From positions 1,240,001-1,304,000 of the forward strand of contig OZ244244.1 of NCBI GenBank assembly GCA_965217125.1: a stretch of DNA of 64,000 nt. The letters are read 5' to 3'. Below, piece after piece: positions 51,013-58,624 of this stretch. The notes below the pieces were generated by a model. It was not told where the DNA came from, did not search any database, and saw only the letters and a program-made list of their open reading frames with translations. Within the stretch, counting starts at the first letter, position 1. Each line of letters begins with the position of its first letter. This stretch comes from JAAOIF01 sp965217125 (GTDB lineage Bacteria > Pseudomonadota > Gammaproteobacteria > PS1 > Pseudothioglobaceae). Made by a program: the position numbers and the translations under genes.

Positions 51013-51939
51013 TTATATATCCTCTAAAGTTGCTACAACACTGGCTGAATCTATCACAGCGTTTGCAGTTAATGATTTATCAATTCTTCGCGTTAGTCCA
51101 GTAAGCACTTTGCCCGGGCCGCATTCAATCAGTTTTTCCACGCCCATATCTCGCATAATGCGCACCGTATGTGTCCATAATACAGGTTTATGTAATTGTG
51201 CAACTAATTTATCCCTAATATCATCTGTGTTATGCGCTTTAGTGGCATCAACATTGTGTAAAACATCAACATTAGTCCGACTAAATGCAACTGCATTCAC
51301 CGCATCAGCAAATACAGTAGCGGCGTTATTCATCAAGCGGCAATGTGATGGCACGCTCACAGGCAATACCACAGCGCGTTTAGCGCCTGCGATTTTCATT
51401 AAGTTGCAAGCTCTCTCGACCGCGGTTTTATCGCCTGCGATCACCACTTGCCCATTGGCATTAAAATTGACTGCCTCAACAACACCATCGCCCACATAAT
51501 CAGCACACACTTTAACCACAGTTGCATCATCCAAACCTAAAATCGCCGCCATCGCACCTGCGCCCTCTGGCACAGCTGATTGCATCAATTCAGCACGCGT
51601 GCGCACTAATTTAATGCCATCGCTAAAATCCAACGCACCGGCTGCAACTAAGGCGCTATATTCGCCCAAACTATGCCCTGCCATGCAAACAGGCCTTAAA
51701 TCAGTTTCACTATTTAATACTTGATAGGTGGCATAACCTGCCGCTAACATCGCCGGCTGGGTGTTTTGTGTTTGATTAAGTGCCTCTTGATTGTCTTGCG
51801 TAAGTGCCCATAAATCAAAACCTAAAACATCACTCGCCTGAGTAAAAGTATCACCAACAATGGGGAAATTATTGTGTAAATCTGCCAGCATTCCTAACGA
51901 TTGTGATCCTTGACCGGGAAAGATAAGTGCGTATTTCAT
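51013..51939 (-). CDS. fabD: malonyl-CoA:ACP transacylase
   Basis: Loads malonyl groups onto acyl carrier protein. The 308 residues begin MKYALIFPGQGSQSLGMLAD; the active-site serine is in AGHSLGEYSALVAAG, the acyl-binding arginine in VRTRAELMQSAVPEG, and the histidine in VPSHCRLMN. It starts just after the rpmA terminator, so it probably has its own promoter, and it is followed at once by fabG. fabH is not adjacent. Confidence 0.95.
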   Translation of the reverse strand: MKYALIFPGQGSQSLGMLADLHNNFPIVGDTFTQASDVLGFDLWALTQDNQEALNQTQNTQPAMLAAGYATYQVLNSETDLRPVCMAGHSLGEYSALVAAGALDFSDGIKLVRTRAELMQSAVPEGAGAMAAILGLDDATVVKVCADYVGDGVVEAVNFNANGQVVIAGDKTAVERACNLMKIAGAKRAVVLPVSVPSHCRLMNNAATVFADAVNAVAFSRTNVDVLHNVDATKAHNTDDIRDKLVAQLHKPVLWTHTVRIMRDMGVEKLIECGPGKVLTGLTRRIDKSLTANAVIDSASVVATLEDI

Positions 51940-51989
51940 AAAATTAATCTCATAAGTTTAATAAATAGAAAACCTTTATTTTAACTAAG

Positions 51990-52015
51990 AAAAAAGCGCC
52001 AATAAAGCGCTTTTT
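51990..52015 (-). terminator. terminator of rplU-rpmA
   Basis: On the minus strand AAAAAGCGC pairs with GCGCTTTTT around a 7-base loop and continues into TTTTTTC. It lies 20 bases after the rpmA stop and before fabD. Confidence 0.88.
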
Positions 52016-52035
52016 AAAATAATATTTGTATAAAG

Positions 52036-52293
52036 TTACGCAGTTTGAATGGAAACATATTGACGCATAAATTTGCCTTTTTTGGCAAACATCACTTTGC
52101 CATCTGCAATGGCAAATAATGTGTCGTCTTTAGCTTTGCGCACATTAGTGCCTGGGTGAAATTTAGTGCCTCTTTGACGCACTAAAATATTACCTGCTAA
52201 TACAACTTGACCGCCAAATCTTTTAACGCCTAAACGCTTTGATACGGAATCTCTGCCATTGTTAGTGCTGCCGCCTGCTTTTTTATGTGCCAT
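52036..52293 (-). CDS. rpmA: 50S ribosomal protein L27
   Basis: 85 residues beginning MAHKKAGGSTNNGRDSVSKR, the glycine- and lysine-rich N-terminus that reaches the peptidyl-transferase centre. GVKRFGGQVVLAGNILVRQR and HPGTNVRKAKDDTLFAIADG complete the family pattern. It lies 10 bases after rplU. The GTPase gene obgE, often the third gene, is not present. Confidence 0.97.
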   Translation of the reverse strand: MAHKKAGGSTNNGRDSVSKRLGVKRFGGQVVLAGNILVRQRGTKFHPGTNVRKAKDDTLFAIADGKVMFAKKGKFMRQYVSIQTA

Positions 52294-52303
52294 TGTCGCT
52301 CTC

Positions 52304-52615
52304 CTATGTCTTAATTTTACTAATTTGAATTTCGGTAAAAAGCTGTCTGTGTCCCTGCTGCTTCATTGAGTTCTTACGGCGGCGGAATTTAAGAATGTGG
52401 ACTTTCTTGCCCTTGCCTTGTGAAATAACCTTGGCTTCAACGCTTGCTTGTGCTACAAACGGCGTGCCAATTTGAACTTTATCGTCATCGGCGACCATCA
52501 ATACTTCTGCAAATGTTACTTTTTTGCCCGGCTCAATTTCTAACTTTTCAACCTTCAAGGTTGTGCCTTGTGCGACCTTATACTGCTTACCACCAGTTTT
52601 AATTACTGCATACAT
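52304..52615 (-). CDS. rplU: 50S ribosomal protein L21
   Basis: 103 residues: MYAVIKTGGKQYKVAQGTTL at the start, GKKVTFAEVLMVADDD in the middle, and the basic signature HILKFRRRKNSMKQQGHRQ near the end. It is the first gene of the two-gene ribosomal operon, transcribed away from ppiB. Confidence 0.97.
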   Translation of the reverse strand: MYAVIKTGGKQYKVAQGTTLKVEKLEIEPGKKVTFAEVLMVADDDKVQIGTPFVAQASVEAKVISQGKGKKVHILKFRRRKNSMKQQGHRQLFTEIQISKIKT

Positions 52616-52654
52616 AACAACAAATCCTAAACACGCTTGTCAAAAAAAATGGTA

Positions 52655-52660
52655 ATTATA
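52655..52660 (-). promoter_or_regulatory. -10 box of rplU-rpmA
   Basis: On the minus strand GCGTATAAT ends 39 bases before the rplU ATG. It faces the ppiB promoter in a 116-base divergent spacer. Confidence 0.6.
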
Positions 52661-52695
52661 CGCGAACGAGACTGTTTATGAAAGCACCTTTTGCG

Positions 52696-52701
52696 TATAA
52701 T
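52696..52701 (+). promoter_or_regulatory. -10 box of ppiB
   Basis: TTGCGTATAAT ends 30 bases before the ppiB ATG. The GCGTATAAT core is the same as in the divergent rplU promoter. No convincing -35 box is seen at normal spacing. Confidence 0.6.
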
Positions 52702-52731
52702 TTGTGTTTTTATTTAATTGGCTAAATTACA

Positions 52732-53214
52732 ATGATTATTTTAGAAACTAATATGGGCAATATTTGTATTGATGTTGATGCTAAAAAAGCACCAATAAGT
52801 AGTAAAAACTTTATTGATTATGTCAATGATGGTTTTTATAACGGCACTATTTTTCACCGTGTCATTAAAAATTTTATGATTCAAGGCGGCGGATTTACTG
52901 AAGATATGAATCAAAAAACCAGCAAAGCCGAGATTCAAAACGAGGCGAACAACGGCTTGAAAAATAATAAATACACTTTGGCAATGGCAAGAACTACAGC
53001 GCCGCATTCAGCCAGCTCGCAGTTTTTTATCAATACCGCTGATAATCCATTTTTAAATTTTCCCGCACAAGATGGCTGGGGTTATTGCGTATTCGGCAAA
53101 GTGGTTGATGGGCAAGATGTGGTCGATAAAATTAACGCAGTTGCCACTGGAAATGCAGGCGGACATGCTGATGTGCCCAATAATGCGGTGATTATCAATA
53201 AAGCTTACATCTGA
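52732..53214 (+). CDS. ppiB: cytoplasmic peptidyl-prolyl cis-trans isomerase B (cyclophilin)
   Basis: 160 residues, no signal peptide. Cyclophilin landmarks include the catalytic arginine in IFHRVIKNFMIQGGGF, LAMARTTAPHSASSQFFIN, and WGYCVFGKVVDGQDVVDKI. The length and absence of a leader point to PpiB rather than the periplasmic PpiA. It is followed after 3 bases by lpxH; this ppiB-lpxH linkage also occurs in other gammaproteobacteria. Confidence 0.95.
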   Translation: MIILETNMGNICIDVDAKKAPISSKNFIDYVNDGFYNGTIFHRVIKNFMIQGGGFTEDMNQKTSKAEIQNEANNGLKNNKYTLAMARTTAPHSASSQFFINTADNPFLNFPAQDGWGYCVFGKVVDGQDVVDKINAVATGNAGGHADVPNNAVIINKAYI

Positions 53215-53217
53215 GCT

Positions 53218-53922
53218 GTGGCAAATACACTTGTCATTGCTGATATTCACTTAATGAGTGATAATGCTAAAAATGATTTGTTTATCAGGTTTTGTCAGCA
53301 ACAGGCACAAAAGGCTGATGAATTATTTATTTTGGGTGATTTATTCAACACTTGGTTAGGCGATGATTTGTCTTTAGAGGTTTATTCTGGCGTTATAAAT
53401 GCCTTAAAAAAACTCAGCCAAACCACCAAAATTTTTGTCATAAAAGGCAATCGTGATTTTTTATTAGGGGATGATTTTGAGCAAAAATCAGGTGTCCAAC
53501 TTATACACGAACCCTATTTATTTGAGAAAAATAATCAGCAATATGTGTTAGTACACGGCGATTCACTCTGTAGTGATGATGTGAATTATCAAAAACTCAA
53601 AAAAATATTACGCAATCCTATCATCCAATTTATTTTTCTACATTTGCCTAAAAAATGGCGTTTGCGATTAAGCCGTCAGTTACGCCAAAAAAGTATTGAG
53701 GCACAGCGCTATAAATCACGCAAAATTATGGATGTTAATCAACTCAGCATAGATGCTTTTATGCAAAAATACCCTAAGGCAAATCTTATTCATGGGCATA
53801 CCCATCGACAAAATACACATATCAACAAGAGCTATACGCGTTATGTATTAGGCGATTGGTCGCCCACTAAAGGCAATGCAATTAGGATTGATACCGAACT
53901 AAGCCGTCTGGAAATTCACTAA
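53218..53922 (+). CDS. lpxH: UDP-2,3-diacylglucosamine diphosphatase
   Basis: Releases UMP in lipid A synthesis. GTG start at 53218, 3 bases after the ppiB stop. The 234-residue calcineurin-like enzyme has VIADIHLMSD, LGDLFNTWLGDD, KGNRDFLLGDDF, VHGDSLCSDDVNYQK and HGHTHRQNTH, which together supply the Mn-binding residues. Its end overlaps the convergent RNase gene by 24 bases. Confidence 0.95.
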   Translation: MANTLVIADIHLMSDNAKNDLFIRFCQQQAQKADELFILGDLFNTWLGDDLSLEVYSGVINALKKLSQTTKIFVIKGNRDFLLGDDFEQKSGVQLIHEPYLFEKNNQQYVLVHGDSLCSDDVNYQKLKKILRNPIIQFIFLHLPKKWRLRLSRQLRQKSIEAQRYKSRKIMDVNQLSIDAFMQKYPKANLIHGHTHRQNTHINKSYTRYVLGDWSPTKGNAIRIDTELSRLEIH

Positions 53923-55701
53923 GCGCTCAACCAAATCAACCTTGCTCACTTTAAGTGTGATTTTCTCATCTAAGGCCGGCGTGGTTTTAAATTTAATTTG
54001 AGTCATCATAGCTAATTCAGGGATTAAAAATAACGCCTTATCAGCGCGCGTATCCACCACCACAGCTTCGCCCTGCCACTGAGGATTTTGCATTAAATAC
54101 AAACATTTATAATGCTCGTTACTGGCGCGCGTAGTTTTGCCAATATCTGGCATTGTGGCATTGGTGATAGCAATAATTTCTTTGACTTTTTGCTGATTAA
54201 GTGTCGGCTTACCCAGCACAAAGTTTGAAAGTTGCTGATGTGCCAACAAATCTAAGTATCGCCTAAGTGGGCTGGTTACCCGCAGGTAGGCATCAAGTCC
54301 TAATCCATAATGTGGCAAAGGCTGGGTTGAAATTATTGAGCGTTTGAAGCATTTAATAGCTTTGAAAGACGCTGATAAAGTCAATGTGTTTTTATTGTCT
54401 AAAGTTTGTTGTGAAAAATCGCCTTTATGTTGAGCTATGTAAGGCATAACAATATCATTCTCAATGGCGAATTGGGCAATACTACGCCCTGCCATAACCA
54501 TTATTTCTGCTACCAATTCTCTGCTTGGGCTGGGGGTTTGTGGTGAGATTTCTACCATATTGTCTTGCAGTTTAACATTGACATTCGGCAAGTTCAAACT
54601 GATGGCATTGTTAGTATCTCGATATTGTTTATGCTGCTCAACGATGCTTTGTAATTGTGATAGATGCGCGTTTTCGCTCAATAAATCAGCAGCAGCATAA
54701 CTAATTTTGCTCACTTTAATGGTGCTGTGAACGACTTCAATATCTTTAATTGTGTCGCCTTGTAACACAAACCCAACTGACAAAGCGGGCGATGTTTCAC
54801 TCAAACCCAGCGCACAATTTAGGGTTACAGAGCTTGGCAACATATGCAAAATTTTATCTGGCAGATAAAGGTTAGACGCACGCTCTTGTGCGTATAAATC
54901 CAGCTCAGAATCCGTCTCAACCACAGTCGCAACATCCGCAATATGAACCCACAGTTTATCACCCTCAATACTAATCGCATCATCGGCATCATTTGAGTCA
55001 GCATTATCAATCGCATAACTGCACAGATGCGTTAAATCAACGCGCTCAACCTTGGCCATTTTAGTATCAATATCAATGTCATCAGGAATGCCGTGTCGCG
55101 CTGGATAAGGGTTAAAAGAGCCTTTCAAGTATTGTATTTTTAACAGCAATTTATGCGCTACTTCTGGGGTATTTTCTAATTTGAGTGCTGCGATGATTTT
55201 GGCGTGTTTTGATTGATTCAGTGCCACCTTTTCAAGCTCTTTGATATGGGGCAAATCTTGCTGTTCATAAGTATTATTCTCAATGCTTTTAATACAATGT
55301 TGCAGTGTTTCAGCCTCAAGTATTTCAGCATCTCGTTTGGCTTGAATATTGCGCACTTGCTCAGTAGGGCGTATAAAAATTTTATCTTTTTGCCAATAAA
55401 AATACAAACCATCTTCTACCAATAAGCAAGTACACCAAGCATTTTGCGCAGAATAGTCATCAAATAACCATTCAGTAATTTCTTTCAATGTTAAGATTTC
55501 CTGCTGAAAATCGTCCAGCACAGTAATATCAGCATGGATGCAATCGCTGTTGGTTTTGACAAACTCAGGATGAATAAAACGGAAGTCTTTTTCTCGCACC
55601 TTGCGCGAAGAACCATCAGCAAATTCTAATTCAAATTTGTGCGTATTTTGGCTGACAATGCGTGCCGGTTTGCCTTTATAAGCAACCAAAGAATTAATCA
55701 A
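53899..55701 (-). CDS. RNase II/R family exoribonuclease (RNB domain)
   Basis: 600 residues. The N-terminal part (SLVAYKGKPARIVSQNTHKF, ELEFADGSSRKVREKDF) is a small beta domain not typical of E. coli RNase II. The RNB catalytic domain has SYAIDNADSNDADDAISIEG with the metal-binding aspartates, HIADVATVV, YLPDKILHMLPSSVTLNCAL and RVTSPLRRYLDLLAHQQL. The C-terminus is a short S1-like barrel. It degrades single-stranded RNA 3' to 5'. I leave out a symbol because the N-terminal part differs from rnb and rnr. It overlaps gcvH by 8 bases. Confidence 0.88.
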   Translation of the reverse strand: MINSLVAYKGKPARIVSQNTHKFELEFADGSSRKVREKDFRFIHPEFVKTNSDCIHADITVLDDFQQEILTLKEITEWLFDDYSAQNAWCTCLLVEDGLYFYWQKDKIFIRPTEQVRNIQAKRDAEILEAETLQHCIKSIENNTYEQQDLPHIKELEKVALNQSKHAKIIAALKLENTPEVAHKLLLKIQYLKGSFNPYPARHGIPDDIDIDTKMAKVERVDLTHLCSYAIDNADSNDADDAISIEGDKLWVHIADVATVVETDSELDLYAQERASNLYLPDKILHMLPSSVTLNCALGLSETSPALSVGFVLQGDTIKDIEVVHSTIKVSKISYAAADLLSENAHLSQLQSIVEQHKQYRDTNNAISLNLPNVNVKLQDNMVEISPQTPSPSRELVAEIMVMAGRSIAQFAIENDIVMPYIAQHKGDFSQQTLDNKNTLTLSASFKAIKCFKRSIISTQPLPHYGLGLDAYLRVTSPLRRYLDLLAHQQLSNFVLGKPTLNQQKVKEIIAITNATMPDIGKTTRASNEHYKCLYLMQNPQWQGEAVVVDTRADKALFLIPELAMMTQIKFKTTPALDEKITLKVSKVDLVERLVNFQTA

Positions 55702-56074
55702 AATTCAATGTATCTAAATAAGTCGGTGCGTCCATCAAGCCATCAATACTATCAGCTTTAAACTTAAGCAACCAACCATTGTCATAACAACTTGAATTAA
55801 CCAATTCCGGCTCATCATCAAGTGCCTCATTAATGGCAATAACTTCAAGGTCAGCAGGTGCGTGTATGCCGCTGGCAGCCTTGACAGATTCAACCACACA
55901 AAATTCATCTTCGCAACTAATTTCATCGCCTGCATTTGGCAATTCAATATACACCATATCGCCGAGTGAGGCTTGCGCATGGTCAGAAATGCCCATTGTC
56001 CAAGTGCCATCGCCATTGTCTAAAATCCATTCGTGGGTTTCGCTATATTGCCTGTCGTCTCTTACTTCGCTCAT
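55694..56074 (-). CDS. gcvH: glycine cleavage system H protein
   Basis: Lipoyl carrier of the glycine cleavage complex. The 126 residues show THEWILDNGDGTWTMGISDH, the lipoylated lysine in FCVVESVKAASGIHAP, and NGWLLKFKADS at the end. It follows gcvT by 9 bases. gcvP and the lipoate genes are outside the window. Confidence 0.96.
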   Translation of the reverse strand: MSEVRDDRQYSETHEWILDNGDGTWTMGISDHAQASLGDMVYIELPNAGDEISCEDEFCVVESVKAASGIHAPADLEVIAINEALDDEPELVNSSCYDNGWLLKFKADSIDGLMDAPTYLDTLNFD

Positions 56075-56083
56075 TTTAATCTC

Positions 56084-57151
56084 CTAAACTAATATATTGC
56101 CATTACGCACAAATGGTAGTTTGACTATTTTAGCTGAAACTTGTTTTTTGCGTATCTCAATTTTACATAATCCTGCACTGCCTTTTGGCACGCTTGCCAA
56201 AGCAATAGCCTTGCCCATAGTTGGTGAAAAAGTGCCAGAAGTTACTTTGCCTTCGCCTAAATTGGTGATGACTTTTTGCCCATCACGAATCACGCCTTTT
56301 GCTGCTAATATTAAGCCCACAATGGTATTTTTAGTAGTTTTTGCCTGTAAAGCATCGCGCCCAATAAAATGACGATTCTCATGGCTTAAATCCACCGTCC
56401 AAGCCAGTGCCGCCGCTAACGGAGAAACCGCCTCATCCATCTCCGCACCATATAGGCTCATACCTGCCTCTATTCGCAGTGTGTCGCGCGCGCCTAATCC
56501 GCAAGGTGCTACCCCTGCATCTAATAACATTTTCCAAGTAAATTCAGCTGACTTTTTTGGCAATATAATCTCAAACCCATCTTCTCCAGTATAACCAGTG
56601 CGTGCAATAAATAAAGAGCCAAGACTTGCCGCATTAAACGGCTTTAACGCGCCACAGACTGCTTCCACCCCCGGCATGGCTTGATAAACTTTTTTGCGGG
56701 CGTTTGGTCCTTGCACTGCAATTATGGCTAAATCACACATCTGCTTAACTAAAACCTCAAAACCATACGCTTGTGCCTTAATCCAAATAATGTTTTTTTC
56801 AATATTACCCGCATTGATAACCATACGATAATACGCGTTATTTTGATAATACACAATCAAATCATCGACCACACCGCCCGCCTCGTTCAGCATACAACTA
56901 TATAATGCTTTGCCTGCGGTTTTTAACTTATCTACATCGTTGGCGATTAAGTTTTGCAAAAATATTTTTGCCTCAACACCTTTAACATCAACCACACCCA
57001 TATGTGAAACATCAAACATACCAGAATCAGCGCGAACCTGATGATGTTCCTGAATTTGTGAGCCATAATTCAGTGGCATTTTCCAGCCACTAAAATCAAC
57101 CATTTTTGCACCAGCATCAATATGCGCCTGATAGAGCGGAGTGTGTTTCAT
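56084..57151 (-). CDS. gcvT: aminomethyltransferase (glycine cleavage T protein)
   Basis: Transfers the aminomethyl carbon to tetrahydrofolate. The 355 residues begin with HTPLYQAHIDAGAKMVDFSG and include FDVSHMGVVDVKG, IAVQGPNARKKV, RTGYTGEDGFEIILP, GLGARDTLRIEAGMSLYGAE and the final SGTFSPTMGKAIALASVP. It overlaps yciB by 4 bases upstream. Together with the cyclo-ligase at 8479 and PabC it forms part of the window's one-carbon and folate functions. Confidence 0.95.
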   Translation of the reverse strand: MKHTPLYQAHIDAGAKMVDFSGWKMPLNYGSQIQEHHQVRADSGMFDVSHMGVVDVKGVEAKIFLQNLIANDVDKLKTAGKALYSCMLNEAGGVVDDLIVYYQNNAYYRMVINAGNIEKNIIWIKAQAYGFEVLVKQMCDLAIIAVQGPNARKKVYQAMPGVEAVCGALKPFNAASLGSLFIARTGYTGEDGFEIILPKKSAEFTWKMLLDAGVAPCGLGARDTLRIEAGMSLYGAEMDEAVSPLAAALAWTVDLSHENRHFIGRDALQAKTTKNTIVGLILAAKGVIRDGQKVITNLGEGKVTSGTFSPTMGKAIALASVPKGSAGLCKIEIRKKQVSAKIVKLPFVRNGNILV

Positions 57152-57783
57152 TGTTTTTGTTTGCTATGTTTGCTATGTTTGCTAATCAAAATAACGCTGA
57201 TAACAATCAGTATAAGTGTTAGTCCCATAGTGCCAAACAGTTTGAAATTAACCCAAGATTCTTCCGCTTGCTGTGCCACAAGACAAAGCTGCTCGCCCGC
57301 CGTTGCTGCACAAGCAGAATTAGCACGAATAGATGGTAACACATAATAATAACCATTAATAAATGCAATAACAGCAAAACCAACACTCCAAAGCCAAGTA
57401 ATCTGACGCCAAACTTCTGTAGCTAAATCAATCTCTTTGCCAAGCATACGCTGTAATAAAGTCTGCTTGCCAATCCACAAACTGCCCATCATAATTGCCG
57501 CAAAAACAACATACAAAACACTCACTTTCCACATAATAAAAACAGGGTTGTTAATATAAATGGTAGCACCGCCAAAAACTATCAGCAGTATTAGTCCAAT
57601 TAATTGTGCTTTTTCAAATTTTTGCATACGCATTCGGGTGATGATAACCTGAAAAACCATCGCAATTCCCATCGCAATAATCGCTGAATGTATGCCTTCG
57701 TTTTGATAAAAATGCAATGACTGTGTTTTATAGACTATAAAAAACAGCACAATCGGGAAAAAATCAAGTATAAATTTAATCAT
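57148..57783 (-). CDS. yciB: inner-membrane septation-type protein YciB/IspZ
   Basis: 211 residues with about five transmembrane helices. The family opening FILDFFPIVLFFIVYKTQ is clear, as are MWKVSVLYVVFAA and the WRQITWLWSVGFAVIAFINGYY segment. The C-terminal loop between the last helices contains cysteines (NSACAATAGEQLCLVAQQ) and is longer than in E. coli YciB. The tail repeats KHS (SKHSKHSKQKQ), encoded by a 9-bp tandem repeat. Its exact role in envelope synthesis is unsettled. Confidence 0.9.
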   Translation of the reverse strand: MIKFILDFFPIVLFFIVYKTQSLHFYQNEGIHSAIIAMGIAMVFQVIITRMRMQKFEKAQLIGLILLIVFGGATIYINNPVFIMWKVSVLYVVFAAIMMGSLWIGKQTLLQRMLGKEIDLATEVWRQITWLWSVGFAVIAFINGYYYVLPSIRANSACAATAGEQLCLVAQQAEESWVNFKLFGTMGLTLILIVISVILISKHSKHSKQKQ

Positions 57784-57786
57784 AAT

Positions 57787-58002
57787 TTATTCCAAATGCT
57801 CTTTAGAGCAATAAACTTTGCCATTTTGAACAATCGCCTCATCTTCTGGAATGTGTATTTTGCACACACTACAGGCCAGCATTTTATGTTTTTGCTTGGC
57901 TGATTTTTGACTGATTTGATCAGTTGGTTTTCTGAGCCGTTTAAACAGGCTAAAGCCCAACCAAACAACCAATACAACAACAATTAATTTAACAATACCC
58001 AT
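57787..58002 (-). CDS. PP0621-family membrane-anchored zinc-ribbon-like protein
   Basis: 71 residues from the ATG at 58002 (a start six codons earlier is possible). One N-terminal transmembrane helix (IVKLIVVVLVVWLGFSLF), a basic linker, and a small domain with MLACSVCKIHIPEDEAI ... GKVYCSKEHLE. Three cysteines and one or two histidines could bind one metal, as expected for the PP0621 family. It is 3 bases upstream of yciB in the same direction. Confidence 0.85.
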   Translation of the reverse strand: MGIVKLIVVVLVVWLGFSLFKRLRKPTDQISQKSAKQKHKMLACSVCKIHIPEDEAIVQNGKVYCSKEHLE

Positions 58003-58048
58003 AACACTGAACGCATACAAAAACTGGAATTTTACCGCTACTCTAGTA

Positions 58049-58054
58049 TATAAT
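58049..58054 (+). promoter_or_regulatory. -10 box of tRNA-Leu
   Basis: GTATATAATTC ends 26 bases before the tRNA. A weak TGGAAT at 58025-58030 could be the -35 box (18-base spacing). Confidence 0.5.
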
Positions 58055-58080
58055 TCTATCTTTTTTTACAGTTTTATTTT

Positions 58081-58167
58081 GCCCGGGTGGTGAAATTGGT
58101 AGACACACAGGACTTAAAATCCTGCGGCTTCACAGCTGTGCCGGTTCGATTCCGGCCCCGGGCACCA
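58081..58167 (+). tRNA. tRNA-Leu (anticodon UAA)
   Basis: An 87-base type II tRNA. The acceptor GCCCGGG pairs with CCCGGGC; the D-arm GGTGAAATTGGTAGACAC follows; the anticodon arm CAGGA-CTTAAAA-TCCTG has TAA in the loop; a long variable arm (CGGCTTCACAGCTGTG) marks it as leucine-type; the T-arm GCCGGTTCGATTCCGGC is perfect. CCA is encoded (58165-58167). It is followed by ridA 21 bases later. Confidence 0.97.
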
Positions 58168-58188
58168 TAATTTATTTATAATTAGCGT

Positions 58189-58596
58189 ATGCAAAAACAC
58201 ATTATCTCAACCGAACAAGCACCACAAGCGATTGGAACTTATTCTCAAGCTGTTTGTGTTACTGGTGGTCAGGTTATTTATTTATCTGGTCAAATTCCGC
58301 TGGTGGCTGAGACTATGGAGGTAGTTGAGGGTGATATTAATGCGCAAATTAGCCAAGTATTTGATAATTTATCGGCTGTTTGTAAAGCAGCTAAAGGCAG
58401 CTTAAATGATATTGTTAAACTCAATATCTATTTAACCGACCTTAATAATTTCCCAATCGTGAATAAAATTATGGCTACTTATTTTGATGAGCCTTTTCCT
58501 GCTCGTGCGGCGGTGGGTGTTAATGAATTGCCTAAGGGTGTGATGGTGGAAATGGACGGCATTATGGCGATTAAGGAAGACAATTACAATTATTAA
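58189..58596 (+). CDS. ridA: RidA family 2-iminobutanoate/2-iminopropanoate deaminase
   Basis: Hydrolyses reactive enamine/imine intermediates released by PLP enzymes. The 135 residues carry APQAIGTYSQAV, IYLSGQIPL, the catalytic arginine in FPARAAVGVNELPKG and the glutamate in VMVEMDGIMA. In E. coli the gene clusters with pyrBI; here it sits between a tRNA and recG. Confidence 0.94.
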   Translation: MQKHIISTEQAPQAIGTYSQAVCVTGGQVIYLSGQIPLVAETMEVVEGDINAQISQVFDNLSAVCKAAKGSLNDIVKLNIYLTDLNNFPIVNKIMATYFDEPFPARAAVGVNELPKGVMVEMDGIMAIKEDNYNY

Positions 58597-58624
58597 ACAA
58601 TCCACTTTTTTGTAAATCATAGCA